A stretch of DNA of 49,248 nt from an uncultured Calothrix sp. (GTDB lineage: Bacteria; Cyanobacteriota; Cyanobacteriia; Cyanobacteriales; Nostocaceae). Below the pieces are notes generated by a model. It was not told the DNA's origin. It saw only the letters and a program-made list of their open reading frames with translations, and searched no databases. Both the position numbers and the translations under genes were made by a program. The stretch is taken from the NCBI GenBank assembly GCA_937973965.1, contig CALJJQ010000113.1, positions 1 through 49,248 on the forward strand, given 5' to 3'. Shown one piece after another: positions 24,883 through 32,843 of this stretch; position 1 is the first letter of the stretch; each line of letters opens with the position of its first letter.

Positions 24883-25542
24883 CTACAATTCCGCAGAGGG
24901 ACATAAATCCGCTAGCTGACAAATACCACATTGGGGCGATCGCGCTTTGCAGACAGCCCGACCGTGGTAGATTAATCTGATTGACCAGTTTTCCCAATCT
25001 TCCTGTGGTAATAATTTCATCAAATCCCGCTCGATGCGTATCGGGTCTTCGTGTTTGCTAAAGCCTAAACGGTTACTTAATCGTTTCACATGGGTATCCA
25101 CCGTTACTCCGGCATTAATACCAAAGGCATGGGCTAGAACTACGTTTGCTGTTTTCCTCGCCACACCCGCTAGAGTCAGTAAATCATCCATCCGTTGGGG
25201 AACTTCTCCCCCAAAGTCAGTAACTATCTTGCGACAAGCAGCTTGAATATTTTTCGCTTTGTTGCGGTAAAATCCCGTTGATTTGATTAACTCTTCAATT
25301 TCTGCGACATTCGCATTGGCGATCGCTTCTGCATCGGGAAAGCGGGCAAATAATTCTGGTGTGACTTTATTTACCCGCTCATCCGTACATTGGGCGGAAA
25401 GAATCGTTGCCACAAGTAATTGGACAGGGGTAGAGTAGTTTAAAGAACATGTTGCATCGGGATAGATACGTTTGAGACGCACAAGAATTTCTAGTGCCCT
25501 TTGTTTTTGTGACGAGCTTTTGCGTTTACGAGTTAGGGTCAT
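24883..25542 (-). CDS. nth: Endonuclease III
   Basis: A 219-residue DNA glycosylase/AP lyase that removes oxidised pyrimidines. The helix-hairpin-helix is LLTLAGVARKTANVVLAHAF with the catalytic Lys130; the catalytic Asp149 is in VDTHVKRLSNRLG. The C-terminal [4Fe-4S] cluster is formed by Cys198, Cys205, Cys208 and Cys214 with the standard C-X6-C-X2-C-X5-C spacing. A small point: the HhH reads LAGVARKTA where many enzymes have LPGVGRKTA. The basic N-terminus (TRKRKSSSQKQR) is typical of cyanobacterial forms. Confidence 0.96.
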   Translation of the reverse strand: MTLTRKRKSSSQKQRALEILVRLKRIYPDATCSLNYSTPVQLLVATILSAQCTDERVNKVTPELFARFPDAEAIANANVAEIEELIKSTGFYRNKAKNIQAACRKIVTDFGGEVPQRMDDLLTLAGVARKTANVVLAHAFGINAGVTVDTHVKRLSNRLGFSKHEDPIRIERDLMKLLPQEDWENWSIRLIYHGRAVCKARSPQCGICQLADLCPSAEL

Positions 25543-25599
25543 TTTGATGGATTTGTCGGAGACAGGTGGATATAAGGGGCAGAGGAGAAATTCCTTGAC

Positions 25600-26331
25600 A
25601 CTCCCCTGCCCTTAGCCGTTCGCGCGAGCGTCTCGCTAGAGAGGGGATTCTACATTCATCGTCAAAATTTGCGTCTAGCAGGTTTTTACCAACTAAAGTA
25701 GAGATTCCGACTCCTGTAGCGTTACTTCGGGAATGCCCTTCCCTAGCTTTTGCAAGATTTAGAATATTGATCGCAGCATTTACATCTCGTTGCAACTCAC
25801 ATCCACAACTACATTTATGGGTACAAGTGATTTTTTCACAATTGCACCACGGCAATCGCTCATAGGGGAAACCCCCAAGACCGCGTTGCCTCACAATCTG
25901 AACATTTTTGAGATGTCATTCTCGGATTGACGACAACAACTTGAGTATTGAACTTAACCGCAAAATATTCTAACCAACGACGAAAAAGACCCCAAGAAGC
26001 ATCATTAATACTCTTGGCTAGACAATGATTTTTTACCATGTTCTCAACAGATAAATCTATGCGCTACGCGAACATAGGCTACAAAGGTGTTATGCTTGCA
26101 TAGGCAACGCGCTAGTCTCTTAGCGTGTTCATGACGTTGCCTACTTATTTTTAAATGTTTTCGAGCATATCTTTGTCTTGCTTTTTGACGTTGGTTTTTA
26201 CCTTTCTCCTTTTTGTATATTTGTCTTTGAGCGCGTTTAATCGCTTTTTCTGCTTTCCTCAAAAACTTGGGATTTTCCTGATGATATCCATTGGAAATAG
26301 AAACGCGATATATCGCGTCTTTTTTTTCCAC
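25600..26331 (-). pseudogene. tnpB: Decayed IS200/IS605-type tnpB
   Basis: Fragments of TnpB are readable in three frames on the minus strand. The basic helical part FLRKAEKAIKRAQRQIYKKE...HLKISRQRHEHAKRLARCL (26331-26050) comes first, then EDLSVENMVKNHCLAKSIND...SWGLFRRWLEYFAVKF and NPRMTSQKCSDCEA (about 26070-25890), then the zinc-finger/DRDVNAAINI end CELQRDVNAAINILNLAKAREGH (about 25800-25730). The N-terminal third is missing and replaced by a repeat end. Frameshifts and a palindromic insertion at about 26057-26078 break the frame. TnpB is an RNA-guided nuclease related to Cas12; this copy is inactive. No tnpA is seen. Confidence 0.85.
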
Positions 26332-26338
26332 AAGCCCT
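26299..26338. repeat. Right-end fragment of family 4 element
   Basis: AAACGCGATATATCGCGTCT followed by TTTTTTTCCACAAGCCCT corresponds to the right terminus of the family 4 element. It joins the truncated 5' end of the tnpB remnant. Confidence 0.65.
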
Positions 26339-26368
26339 AAAATCCTCCCTACTCCCCACCCCTAATTT

Positions 26369-27433
26369 TTAGGGAAAAAGAGTTTCCTTGACAATCAGAA
26401 AAATTCCCAATCCTAAAATCAGGACTAAACCGGTTCGCATGACACCATCTTTAACTTGGGTGGGTAGGGGTCTACCGCGTACTCCCTCAATTAGTAGGAA
26501 TGCAAGTTGTCCGCCATCGAGGGCTGGGAGGGGCAGGGTATTAATAATTGCCAAGTTGACACTGATTAATGCTGCGAACAAGAATAAATCTTCGGCATTA
26601 TTTCTGGCAATGTCCGCACCCATTTTGACGATTTTCACTGGACCAGAAACTTGGCTTGCGGTATCACGGAAGTTGGTAAACAGTTGTCCGAAGCCTTGAA
26701 TTGTGCCAATGAATATCTGTTGAAAGCGGTTGGCAGCAGTGTTCAAAATTTCACCAATACCGTCTGCGCGACGATAAATTTTTTCCCCATTGGGACTTAG
26801 GGCAATGCCAATTACACCCTTACCTTGTTCGTTGGGTTGGGGGGTGACTCTCAATACTAATCGGTCATTTTGACGCTGGATTTTGAGGGTGATTTCTTGG
26901 TTCGGGTGACTTTGAATTGCCTCAGTCAGGATTTTTGTGGCATTGGCAGAAGCGGGGATTTCCTGGTCATTTACCGCCAAAATGATATCGCGATCGCGAA
27001 TACCTGCTGCATAGGCAATTGATTGCTCACTGCTCGGTTGCACCACAACACCTGGTTGAAACTGAAATTCCTGGGGAATACCCACCACACCAAACTGTAA
27101 CACCAGTAACAGGTAGGCGAAAATCAAATTAGCAATCACACCAGCGCTAATCACAATCGCCTGGTCAAGAATTGGACGATTACGCAATAGATTTGGGTCA
27201 TCTGCGGGAAATTGACTATCGGGGTCATCATCGGGAAAGCCGACAAAACCACCTAATGGAAAAGCCCTAACAGCGTATTCGGTTTCCCTTCCTTGATATT
27301 TCCACAAAATTGGCCCAAATCCCAGGGAAAAACGATTGACATGAATCCCCTGGGAACGTGCTGCAATAAAATGCCCAAACTCATGCACAAGGATTAAAAC
27401 AGCTAGAACTGCGATCGCCGCTAAAAATGACAT
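26369..27433 (-). CDS. rseP: RIP metalloprotease RseP
   Basis: An integral-membrane site-2 protease of about 354 residues. The HExxH motif is in LILVHEFGHFIAARSQGI (His17, Glu18, His21), a PDZ domain lies at about 105-190, and the second zinc motif is INTLPLPALDGGQLAFLLIE. It cleaves transmembrane anti-sigma factors or remnant signal peptides within the membrane. The ATG at 27433 is preferred to the TTG at 27451. It is unrelated in detail to the CBS-tailed M50 protease at 4.7 kb. Confidence 0.94.
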   Translation of the reverse strand: MSFLAAIAVLAVLILVHEFGHFIAARSQGIHVNRFSLGFGPILWKYQGRETEYAVRAFPLGGFVGFPDDDPDSQFPADDPNLLRNRPILDQAIVISAGVIANLIFAYLLLVLQFGVVGIPQEFQFQPGVVVQPSSEQSIAYAAGIRDRDIILAVNDQEIPASANATKILTEAIQSHPNQEITLKIQRQNDRLVLRVTPQPNEQGKGVIGIALSPNGEKIYRRADGIGEILNTAANRFQQIFIGTIQGFGQLFTNFRDTASQVSGPVKIVKMGADIARNNAEDLFLFAALISVNLAIINTLPLPALDGGQLAFLLIEGVRGRPLPTQVKDGVMRTGLVLILGLGIFLIVKETLFP

Positions 27434-28058
27434 AGGATATATTTTTTTCAACCAGAAAACTACTATAACTAGATATTTTTAATTGTAAAGCGCCAACTAG
27501 TGTACATGGGCAATATTTGTGTTTTTCGGCAAAACTTTCTTGGGTTACTCCTTTGAAATGAAAATAGGGAATCGGGAATCGGGAGTAGCCTGAGTGATTG
27601 CATCGATAACTAAATTTTGTGAAGGATACTTGACAGTCACCAAAAAAAATTCCTTCAATCGACCTTGAGGGTGACAATCTAGCTTCAAAGGTTTATGCAG
27701 CAAGGATTATAAAATAGCGATCGCCTAGCGACTCCAGAAGGGGTATCACCTTAACGATAAAACTAAATTCAGAGCCAAGTTCAACGGAAAATAGGGCTTT
27801 TGCCTGAAGTTTATTGAGAATAAAATCAATCAAGCCGAAAAATGAAGTTTATCTTTTATACAGACCGGCTTAAAACTATTGCTGCATCGTAGTTTCAGAA
27901 ATTTTCATCACCCCCCAGTCAATCGACACTCGTTTCCCAGGGATTCTGGTGTTGCAGTTAACAGTTGCCAGTCAACAAAAAATAAATTTCTCCTGTATCC
28001 TGTATTCTGTATCCTGTATTCTTTCCACCATTTTAAACAATCATTCAGGTATATACTC
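27434..28058. other. Divergent intergenic region
   Basis: 625 bases between rseP and lgt, AT-rich, with one GCGATCGC-like site near 27718. No repeat family or RNA gene was recognised. Small frames that extend the lgt frame upstream (from 27879) have no similarity to Lgt and are excluded. Confidence 0.4.
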
Positions 28059-28937
28059 ATGCCCCTGGATTTTTCTATCCTCCCCCTAGCCTTCCGTTTT
28101 CAATCCCCCGGACCCACCCTCGGACCGTTACCGATTCGTTGGTACGGCATCTTAATTGCCAGCGCTTTGATTATTGGGGTGACTTTATCACAAAATTTAG
28201 CAAAAAAACGGAATATAAATCCGGAATTAATCGGAGATTTATCAATTTGGCTGGTGCTAGGAGCAATTCCTGCCGCACGCTTGTACTATGTTGTCTTTCA
28301 ATGGTCAGAATATGCCCAAAATCTAGGGAAAATTTTTGCGATCTGGGAAGGAGGAATCGCCATTCATGGAGCAATTCTGGGGGGAGTTATCGCGGCAATC
28401 ATTTTCGCCAAAGTCAGACATTCTTCGTTTTGGCAATTGGCGGATGTGGTTGCGCCATCCCTAATTTTAGGACAAGCAATTGGAAGATGGGGTAACTTTT
28501 TTAACTCAGAAGCCTTTGGTAGTCCGACGGATTTACCGTGGAAATTGTATATTCCCCGCGATCGCCGTCCCCTGGATTTAATTAATTATGAATATTTCCA
28601 CCCCACATTTCTGTACGAGTCGCTGTGGAATCTGGGTGTGTTTGCCCTCTTGATTTTCCTATTTGCCAGGGGTTTGCAAGGTAAACTCAAACTCAAACCA
28701 GGTACATTATTTTTAGTATATTTTGCAACCTATAGCCTAGGGCGTTTTTGGATTGAAGGATTGCGCACCGACAGCTTAATGTTAGGTTGGCTAAGAATGG
28801 CTCAAGTGGTGAGTTTGATGGGTATTGTTTTTGGTCTAGCAGGTTTGTGGTGCTTGTACATCGCCAAGCGTTCCCTACCAGATGTTGTTACAGAAGAGTC
28901 TAATCAGGGGGAAAACGGACAAAAAGTGCAAGAATAG
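28059..28937 (+). CDS. lgt: Prolipoprotein diacylglyceryl transferase
   Basis: A 292-residue polytopic enzyme that transfers diacylglycerol from phosphatidylglycerol to the lipobox Cys of prolipoproteins, the step before LspA. The Lgt signature is [17 protein letters not shown], preceded by [12 protein letters not shown] and followed by [15 protein letters not shown] and [16 protein letters not shown]. Translation is assigned to ATG 28059 ([10 protein letters not shown]...), because the 60 upstream codons are not Lgt-like. Confidence 0.95.
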   Translation: MPLDFSILPLAFRFQSPGPTLGPLPIRWYGILIASALIIGVTLSQNLAKKRNINPELIGDLSIWLVLGAIPAARLYYVVFQWSEYAQNLGKIFAIWEGGIAIHGAILGGVIAAIIFAKVRHSSFWQLADVVAPSLILGQAIGRWGNFFNSEAFGSPTDLPWKLYIPRDRRPLDLINYEYFHPTFLYESLWNLGVFALLIFLFARGLQGKLKLKPGTLFLVYFATYSLGRFWIEGLRTDSLMLGWLRMAQVVSLMGIVFGLAGLWCLYIAKRSLPDVVTEESNQGENGQKVQE

Positions 28938-29241
28938 TCATTCAAGGCGAATTTGATGAATTTTGTCCCAATCCTCTTCAGAATGGAGACGTGATATATC
29001 ACGTCTCTACGAATAAAATTCATCTGTCCCATTCTGGTTTTCAATTGGTATCACATTAATCCAAAATCCAAAATAAAAAATGCCCCAGAGTTTTCTCCAG
29101 GGCTTAACCAGGGTGCATCTACCAATCACTTCTACTCTGTTTAGGGGTTTAATCCGGAAAACAGCCTAAAAAAATCTGAAAAAACTTGGTTATTGAAGAA
29201 ACAAAACAACTATCCTATGTAATCATAACTAGCTTTGTCGC
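28938..29241. other. Intergenic region with palindrome and GC-rich hairpin
   Basis: Holds the 22-base palindrome at 28986-29007. At about 29081-29104 GCCCCAGAG TTTT CTCCAGGGC can form an imperfect GC-rich hairpin upstream of cobM; no T-run follows, so its role is open. No cobalamin riboswitch core was recognised. Confidence 0.45.
28986..29007. repeat. 22-base perfect palindrome
   Basis: GAGACGTGATA followed by TATCACGTCTC is perfectly self-complementary. Compared with the 7409-7428 copy, one inner pair C-G is replaced by T-A on both arms, a paired change. Confidence 0.85.
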
Positions 29242-30051
29242 ATGAAAAATAACTATAAAAATCATGTTCCTGGTGTTTACATAGTTGGTGCTGGTCCCGG
29301 AGACCCAGATTTATTAACTATCAAAGCCCAAAAATTGATTCGCCAAGCCGATGTAATTTTATTTGCTGATTCTTTAATACCCCTGGAAATTTTGGATTGC
29401 TGCCGTTACGATGCGGAAATTTTGCGAACAGCCAGCGAAACATTAGAAACGATTTTGCCCATCATGATTGACCGGGTAAATCGCGGTCAGATTGTGGTAC
29501 GACTGCATTCGGGAGACCCTAGCTTATACAGTGCTATTTACGAGCAAATGCAGCTATTAGCCGAGGCAAATATTCCCTTTGAGGTGATACCCGGAATTAG
29601 CGCTTACCAAGCAGCAGCAGCCAAACTCAAGGTGGAATTAACTGTTCCGGGGTTGGTGCAGACAATTATTTTGACACGAATTAGTGGACGTACCCAAGTA
29701 CCAGCGACGGAAGAACTAGCATCCCTAGCAGCTCATCGAGCTAGCTTATGCCTATATTTGAGTGCCAAACATGTGGATATTGCTCAAGCCAAATTAATGG
29801 CACATTATCCCCCCGATACACCCGTTGCCGTTTGTTTTCGGATTGGTTGGGAAGACGAGAAAATAGAAGTTTTGCCATTGAAACATATGGCTGAATATAG
29901 CCATCAGCAAAAACTTTTGCGGACAACACTGTATATTATTAGTCCAGTTTTGGCTAATCAAACCTTAACAGAACAGAAAGAACAACAAGAATTACGATCG
30001 CGCCTTTATCATCCAGACCATACCCGTCTATTTCGAGATACTCAGGAGTGA
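29242..30051 (+). CDS. cobM: Precorrin-4 C11-methyltransferase
   Basis: A 269-residue SAM-dependent tetrapyrrole methylase of the cobalamin pathway (CobM/CbiF). The N-terminal SAM-binding block is GVYIVGAGPGDPDLLTIKAQ; VVRLHSGDPSLYSAIYEQ and VIPGISAYQAAAAKL follow, and LTRISGRTQVPATEEL is the CobM-specific stretch. The C-terminus ends with the usual TTLYIISPVL. It is a single cobalamin gene here, so its pathway partners are elsewhere. Confidence 0.93.
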   Translation: MKNNYKNHVPGVYIVGAGPGDPDLLTIKAQKLIRQADVILFADSLIPLEILDCCRYDAEILRTASETLETILPIMIDRVNRGQIVVRLHSGDPSLYSAIYEQMQLLAEANIPFEVIPGISAYQAAAAKLKVELTVPGLVQTIILTRISGRTQVPATEELASLAAHRASLCLYLSAKHVDIAQAKLMAHYPPDTPVAVCFRIGWEDEKIEVLPLKHMAEYSHQQKLLRTTLYIISPVLANQTLTEQKEQQELRSRLYHPDHTRLFRDTQE

Positions 30052-30073
30052 GAGAAGTAGGGGGAAAGAGGAA

Positions 30074-30160
30074 ATAATTTGTAATTTGTAATAGCCTGCG
30101 GCAAGGCTACGCCTACGTAATAGCCTACGGCAAGCCGCTTCGCGTACGTAATTTGTAATA
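30074..30160. repeat. SDR units embedded in an AATTTGTAAT array
   Basis: AATTTGTAATTTGTAAT is followed by GCCTGCGGCAAGGCTACGCC-TACG, TAAT, GCCTACGGCAAGCC-GCTTCGCGTACG, then TAATTTGTAAT. The two palindrome-rich units are each bracketed by GTAAT-like sequence, the same layout as at 11202-11241. Confidence 0.7.
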
Positions 30161-30230
30161 CCGCTACTTGGTTGCAAGTTACGTAATTTCCAAAGCTAGA
30201 TGTTGCAATGATTAAATACAGGAATAATAT

Positions 30231-31100
30231 CTACGACCCATCCCCAGCAAATTCTGATATTAATAACGCTAAATTATACACATATCGACGTGACAAAGAT
30301 AGGCGTTTAGCCACCTCTCGACTTGCTTGGGAGCGGGATAAACCATTTTGTAGAAGTTGGGTTAATTCGGTTTGAATTTGGATATCAGAAATTTCCACAG
30401 ATTGCGGTGTAACTCCGGCAACAATTACCGTATATTCTCCTTGGGGTTCCCGTTGTTGATAGTAATCAATCGCTTCCTCAACAGTTCCCCGCCAAAATTC
30501 CTCATGCATTTTGGTTAATTCTCTGGCGAGGACGATTTCCCGTTCTCTACCCAAACATAATTGAAAATCCGCTAACATTGCTCGTAGACGGTGGGGTGAC
30601 TCATAAAAGATTAAAGTCCGAGTTTCTGATTGCAAACAAGTTAAAGCCTGACGACGCTGATTTGATTTCGCGGGTAAAAACCCCTCAAACACGAATTTAT
30701 CAGTCGGTTGTCCCGATGCACTCAAAGCTGTAATTGCTGCGGTGACACCGGGAATAGGGACAACAGTAATCCCAGCATCAATACAAGCCGTGACCAATTC
30801 ATAACCGGGGTCAGAAATACCGGGCATTCCTGCATCCGAAACTAATGCGATCGCATGACCATGATGTAATTTTTCGACTAATTCGGGAATCCGACTAGTG
30901 CGGTTATGTTCGTGGTAGCTAATTTGGGGAGTTTTGATTTGAAAGTGTTGTAACAGTTTACCAGTGTGACGGGTATCTTCCGCAGCAATTAGATCTACAT
31001 GTTGGAGAATCCGCACCGCTCGAAAGGTCATATCTTCCAAGTTACCAATCGGTGTACCAACAATGTATAAAGTTCCTGGTTGGGGTTCGTTACTTGCCAT
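30231..31100 (-). CDS. rsmI: 16S rRNA (cytidine1402-2'-O)-methyltransferase RsmI
   Basis: About 289 residues. It 2'-O-methylates C1402 of 16S rRNA in the decoding centre. The tetrapyrrole-methylase fold begins with GTLYIVGTPIGNLEDMTFRA; AAEDTRHTGKLLQHF, VSDAGMPGISDPGYELV and VPIPGVTAAITALSASG are typical RsmI signatures. The ATG at 31100 gives the family's usual N-terminus; an in-frame TTG at 31184 would add 28 residues that nevertheless read as plausible protein. Confidence 0.93.
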   Translation of the reverse strand: MASNEPQPGTLYIVGTPIGNLEDMTFRAVRILQHVDLIAAEDTRHTGKLLQHFQIKTPQISYHEHNRTSRIPELVEKLHHGHAIALVSDAGMPGISDPGYELVTACIDAGITVVPIPGVTAAITALSASGQPTDKFVFEGFLPAKSNQRRQALTCLQSETRTLIFYESPHRLRAMLADFQLCLGREREIVLARELTKMHEEFWRGTVEEAIDYYQQREPQGEYTVIVAGVTPQSVEISDIQIQTELTQLLQNGLSRSQASREVAKRLSLSRRYVYNLALLISEFAGDGS

Positions 31101-31729
31101 ATCATTTAATATAGTATTGGGATCTACACCTAACTCCCGCAATTTCCCAGCTAACAAGTCAGCACGTTCTTCACCCGTCAACAATAAGTTACCTCTATCA
31201 TCCTACCAACACAACCAGGGTAAAGTCATATTTTGATATGTACTCTCCCAAATTCCTAACTCTACACCCAATGGAGAAATGGAAAAATCTCCATGTCTGG
31301 TAACTGGGTATGGTTAGGAAAAGGAACTATTGGAGATGAAAATAAGATTTCTGGTGTGGAAGACATTTAGGTTTTGGGTTTTGGATTTCCGTAGAGATGA
31401 CCCGACGGGTCGTCTCTAGGATTTAGGGTTTGATTAACAGCGTTAATTTACAAATAATTAATTCTTTCGACTTTGCTGATTTAGGGGATGATTTTGCTGA
31501 ATATTAAACGAAATAATAATAATAATTTTAGCCTTCAGTTCATCCCGCATTTATGCAACGCCATTCTTTCTATGTCTTGCACGGTCAAATGGTTCATGTT
31601 TGAAGAGATGTAGCATTGCGCAGTTGCTACTGTCACCCGTCAACTGTCAACAAACCCAAAAGGGGGATATATCAGCGTGCAAGGTATATCTCCTATTCCC
31701 CACTCCCTACTCCCGATTCCCTAACAAGT
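31101..31729. other. Intergenic region with one palindrome
   Basis: No gene besides a possible extension of rsmI to 31184. Contains the palindrome at 31394-31416 and several ACTCCCTACTCCC-like stretches near 31700, common in this window's spacers. Nothing else recognised. Confidence 0.4.
31394..31416. repeat. Palindrome, GACCCGACGGGTC core
   Basis: GAGATGACCCG and CGGGTCGTCTC pair around a central A. Outer arms are shared with the GACGCGAT class; the core differs but remains self-complementary. Confidence 0.8.
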
Positions 31730-32602
31730 ATGTCTCCAAATGGATTATTTATTGGTCTGATTACCCTTGATTTAATTTACTTAGCTGACAATCCTCCCCA
31801 AGCCAATCAAAAACTAGTGGCAAGGGATAGTACGATTGCCGCAGGTGGTCCAGCAACTAACGCTGGGGTGACATTTAGTTATTTAGGTGGTCAATCTACC
31901 ATTTTAGGTGTGTTAGGAAAACATGCGATCGCTCAATTAATCAAAAGTGATATTTGCCAATTTCCCATCACCGTGACAGATTTAGCACCGGATACCACCA
32001 ATTCTCCACCGGTCTCATCTATAATTGTCACCCAATCCACCGGCGAACGGGCTGTAATTTCTCTGAATGCGGTCAAAACCCAAGCAACCATTGAGTCTAT
32101 CCCTTCCCACATCTATACCCAACTAGCCAATCACACCTATCAAATCCTGCTGATTGACGGACATCAAATCCCTGTGAGTCGGGAACTAGCTCAAATTGCT
32201 AAAACCCAAAATATCCCCGTCGTCATCGATGCTGGTAGCTGGAAACCAGGATTAGAAAGTTTATTACACCTGGTGGACTATGCTGTTTGTTCCAATAATT
32301 TCTATCCACCCGGTTGTCAATCCAGGGAGGATATATTTACCTACCTCCAAACCTATCATATCCCCCACATCGCCATTACCCGTGGAGAAAAACCGATTCA
32401 ATACCTGGATCACCAACAAGAAATACGTACCATCCCCATCCCTCCGATTCGCACTGTTGATACCCTGGGGGCTGGAGACATTTTTCATGGCGCATTCAGT
32501 TACTATATCCTTAATTATAGCTTTCCCCAAGCCCTCGGCAAAGCCACCCAAATCGCTGCTAAAGCCTGTAGTTGCTTTGGAACAAGGAAATGGATGGATT
32601 AG
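31730..32602 (+). CDS. PfkB-family carbohydrate kinase
   Basis: A protein of about 290 residues with the ribokinase/PfkB fold. The N-terminal GGPATNAGVTFSYLGG is the first signature and TVDTLGAGDIFHGAFSYYIL is the second, containing the anion hole and the catalytic Asp of GAGD. The sugar or nucleoside substrate cannot be told from the sequence. The ATG at 31730 is chosen; the 38 codons upstream are not PfkB-like. Confidence 0.9.
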   Translation: MSPNGLFIGLITLDLIYLADNPPQANQKLVARDSTIAAGGPATNAGVTFSYLGGQSTILGVLGKHAIAQLIKSDICQFPITVTDLAPDTTNSPPVSSIIVTQSTGERAVISLNAVKTQATIESIPSHIYTQLANHTYQILLIDGHQIPVSRELAQIAKTQNIPVVIDAGSWKPGLESLLHLVDYAVCSNNFYPPGCQSREDIFTYLQTYHIPHIAITRGEKPIQYLDHQQEIRTIPIPPIRTVDTLGAGDIFHGAFSYYILNYSFPQALGKATQIAAKACSCFGTRKWMD

Positions 32603-32843
32603 GGGAAGGGGAGAAGATCGATACAAAGTACAGGAGGGGAGCCATTAGGGACAAGTTAAAGTAATAATGCTGAATTTGAGATTAGAAGTACAAACTTTTA
32701 GTCAGCGATCGCGTCAAATGAACGTGAGTTTGATGGTTCTTAAACGCTATAATCCCTGCGAGTCAATGATTTTGAACGTTAACAGTCAACAACCCTGCAT
32801 GTAAGATTTTACAAATCATTTAGGACTGCGATATTTAGGGTTC

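Noticed and set aside
27879-28058. 60-codon upstream extension of lgt
   Set aside because: The upstream residues are unlike any Lgt, while the ATG at 28059 gives the normal N-terminus.
29081-29104. GC-rich hairpin upstream of cobM as a possible cobalamin riboswitch or terminator
   Set aside because: The stem has two central mismatches, lacks a T-run, and the B12-box consensus was not found nearby.
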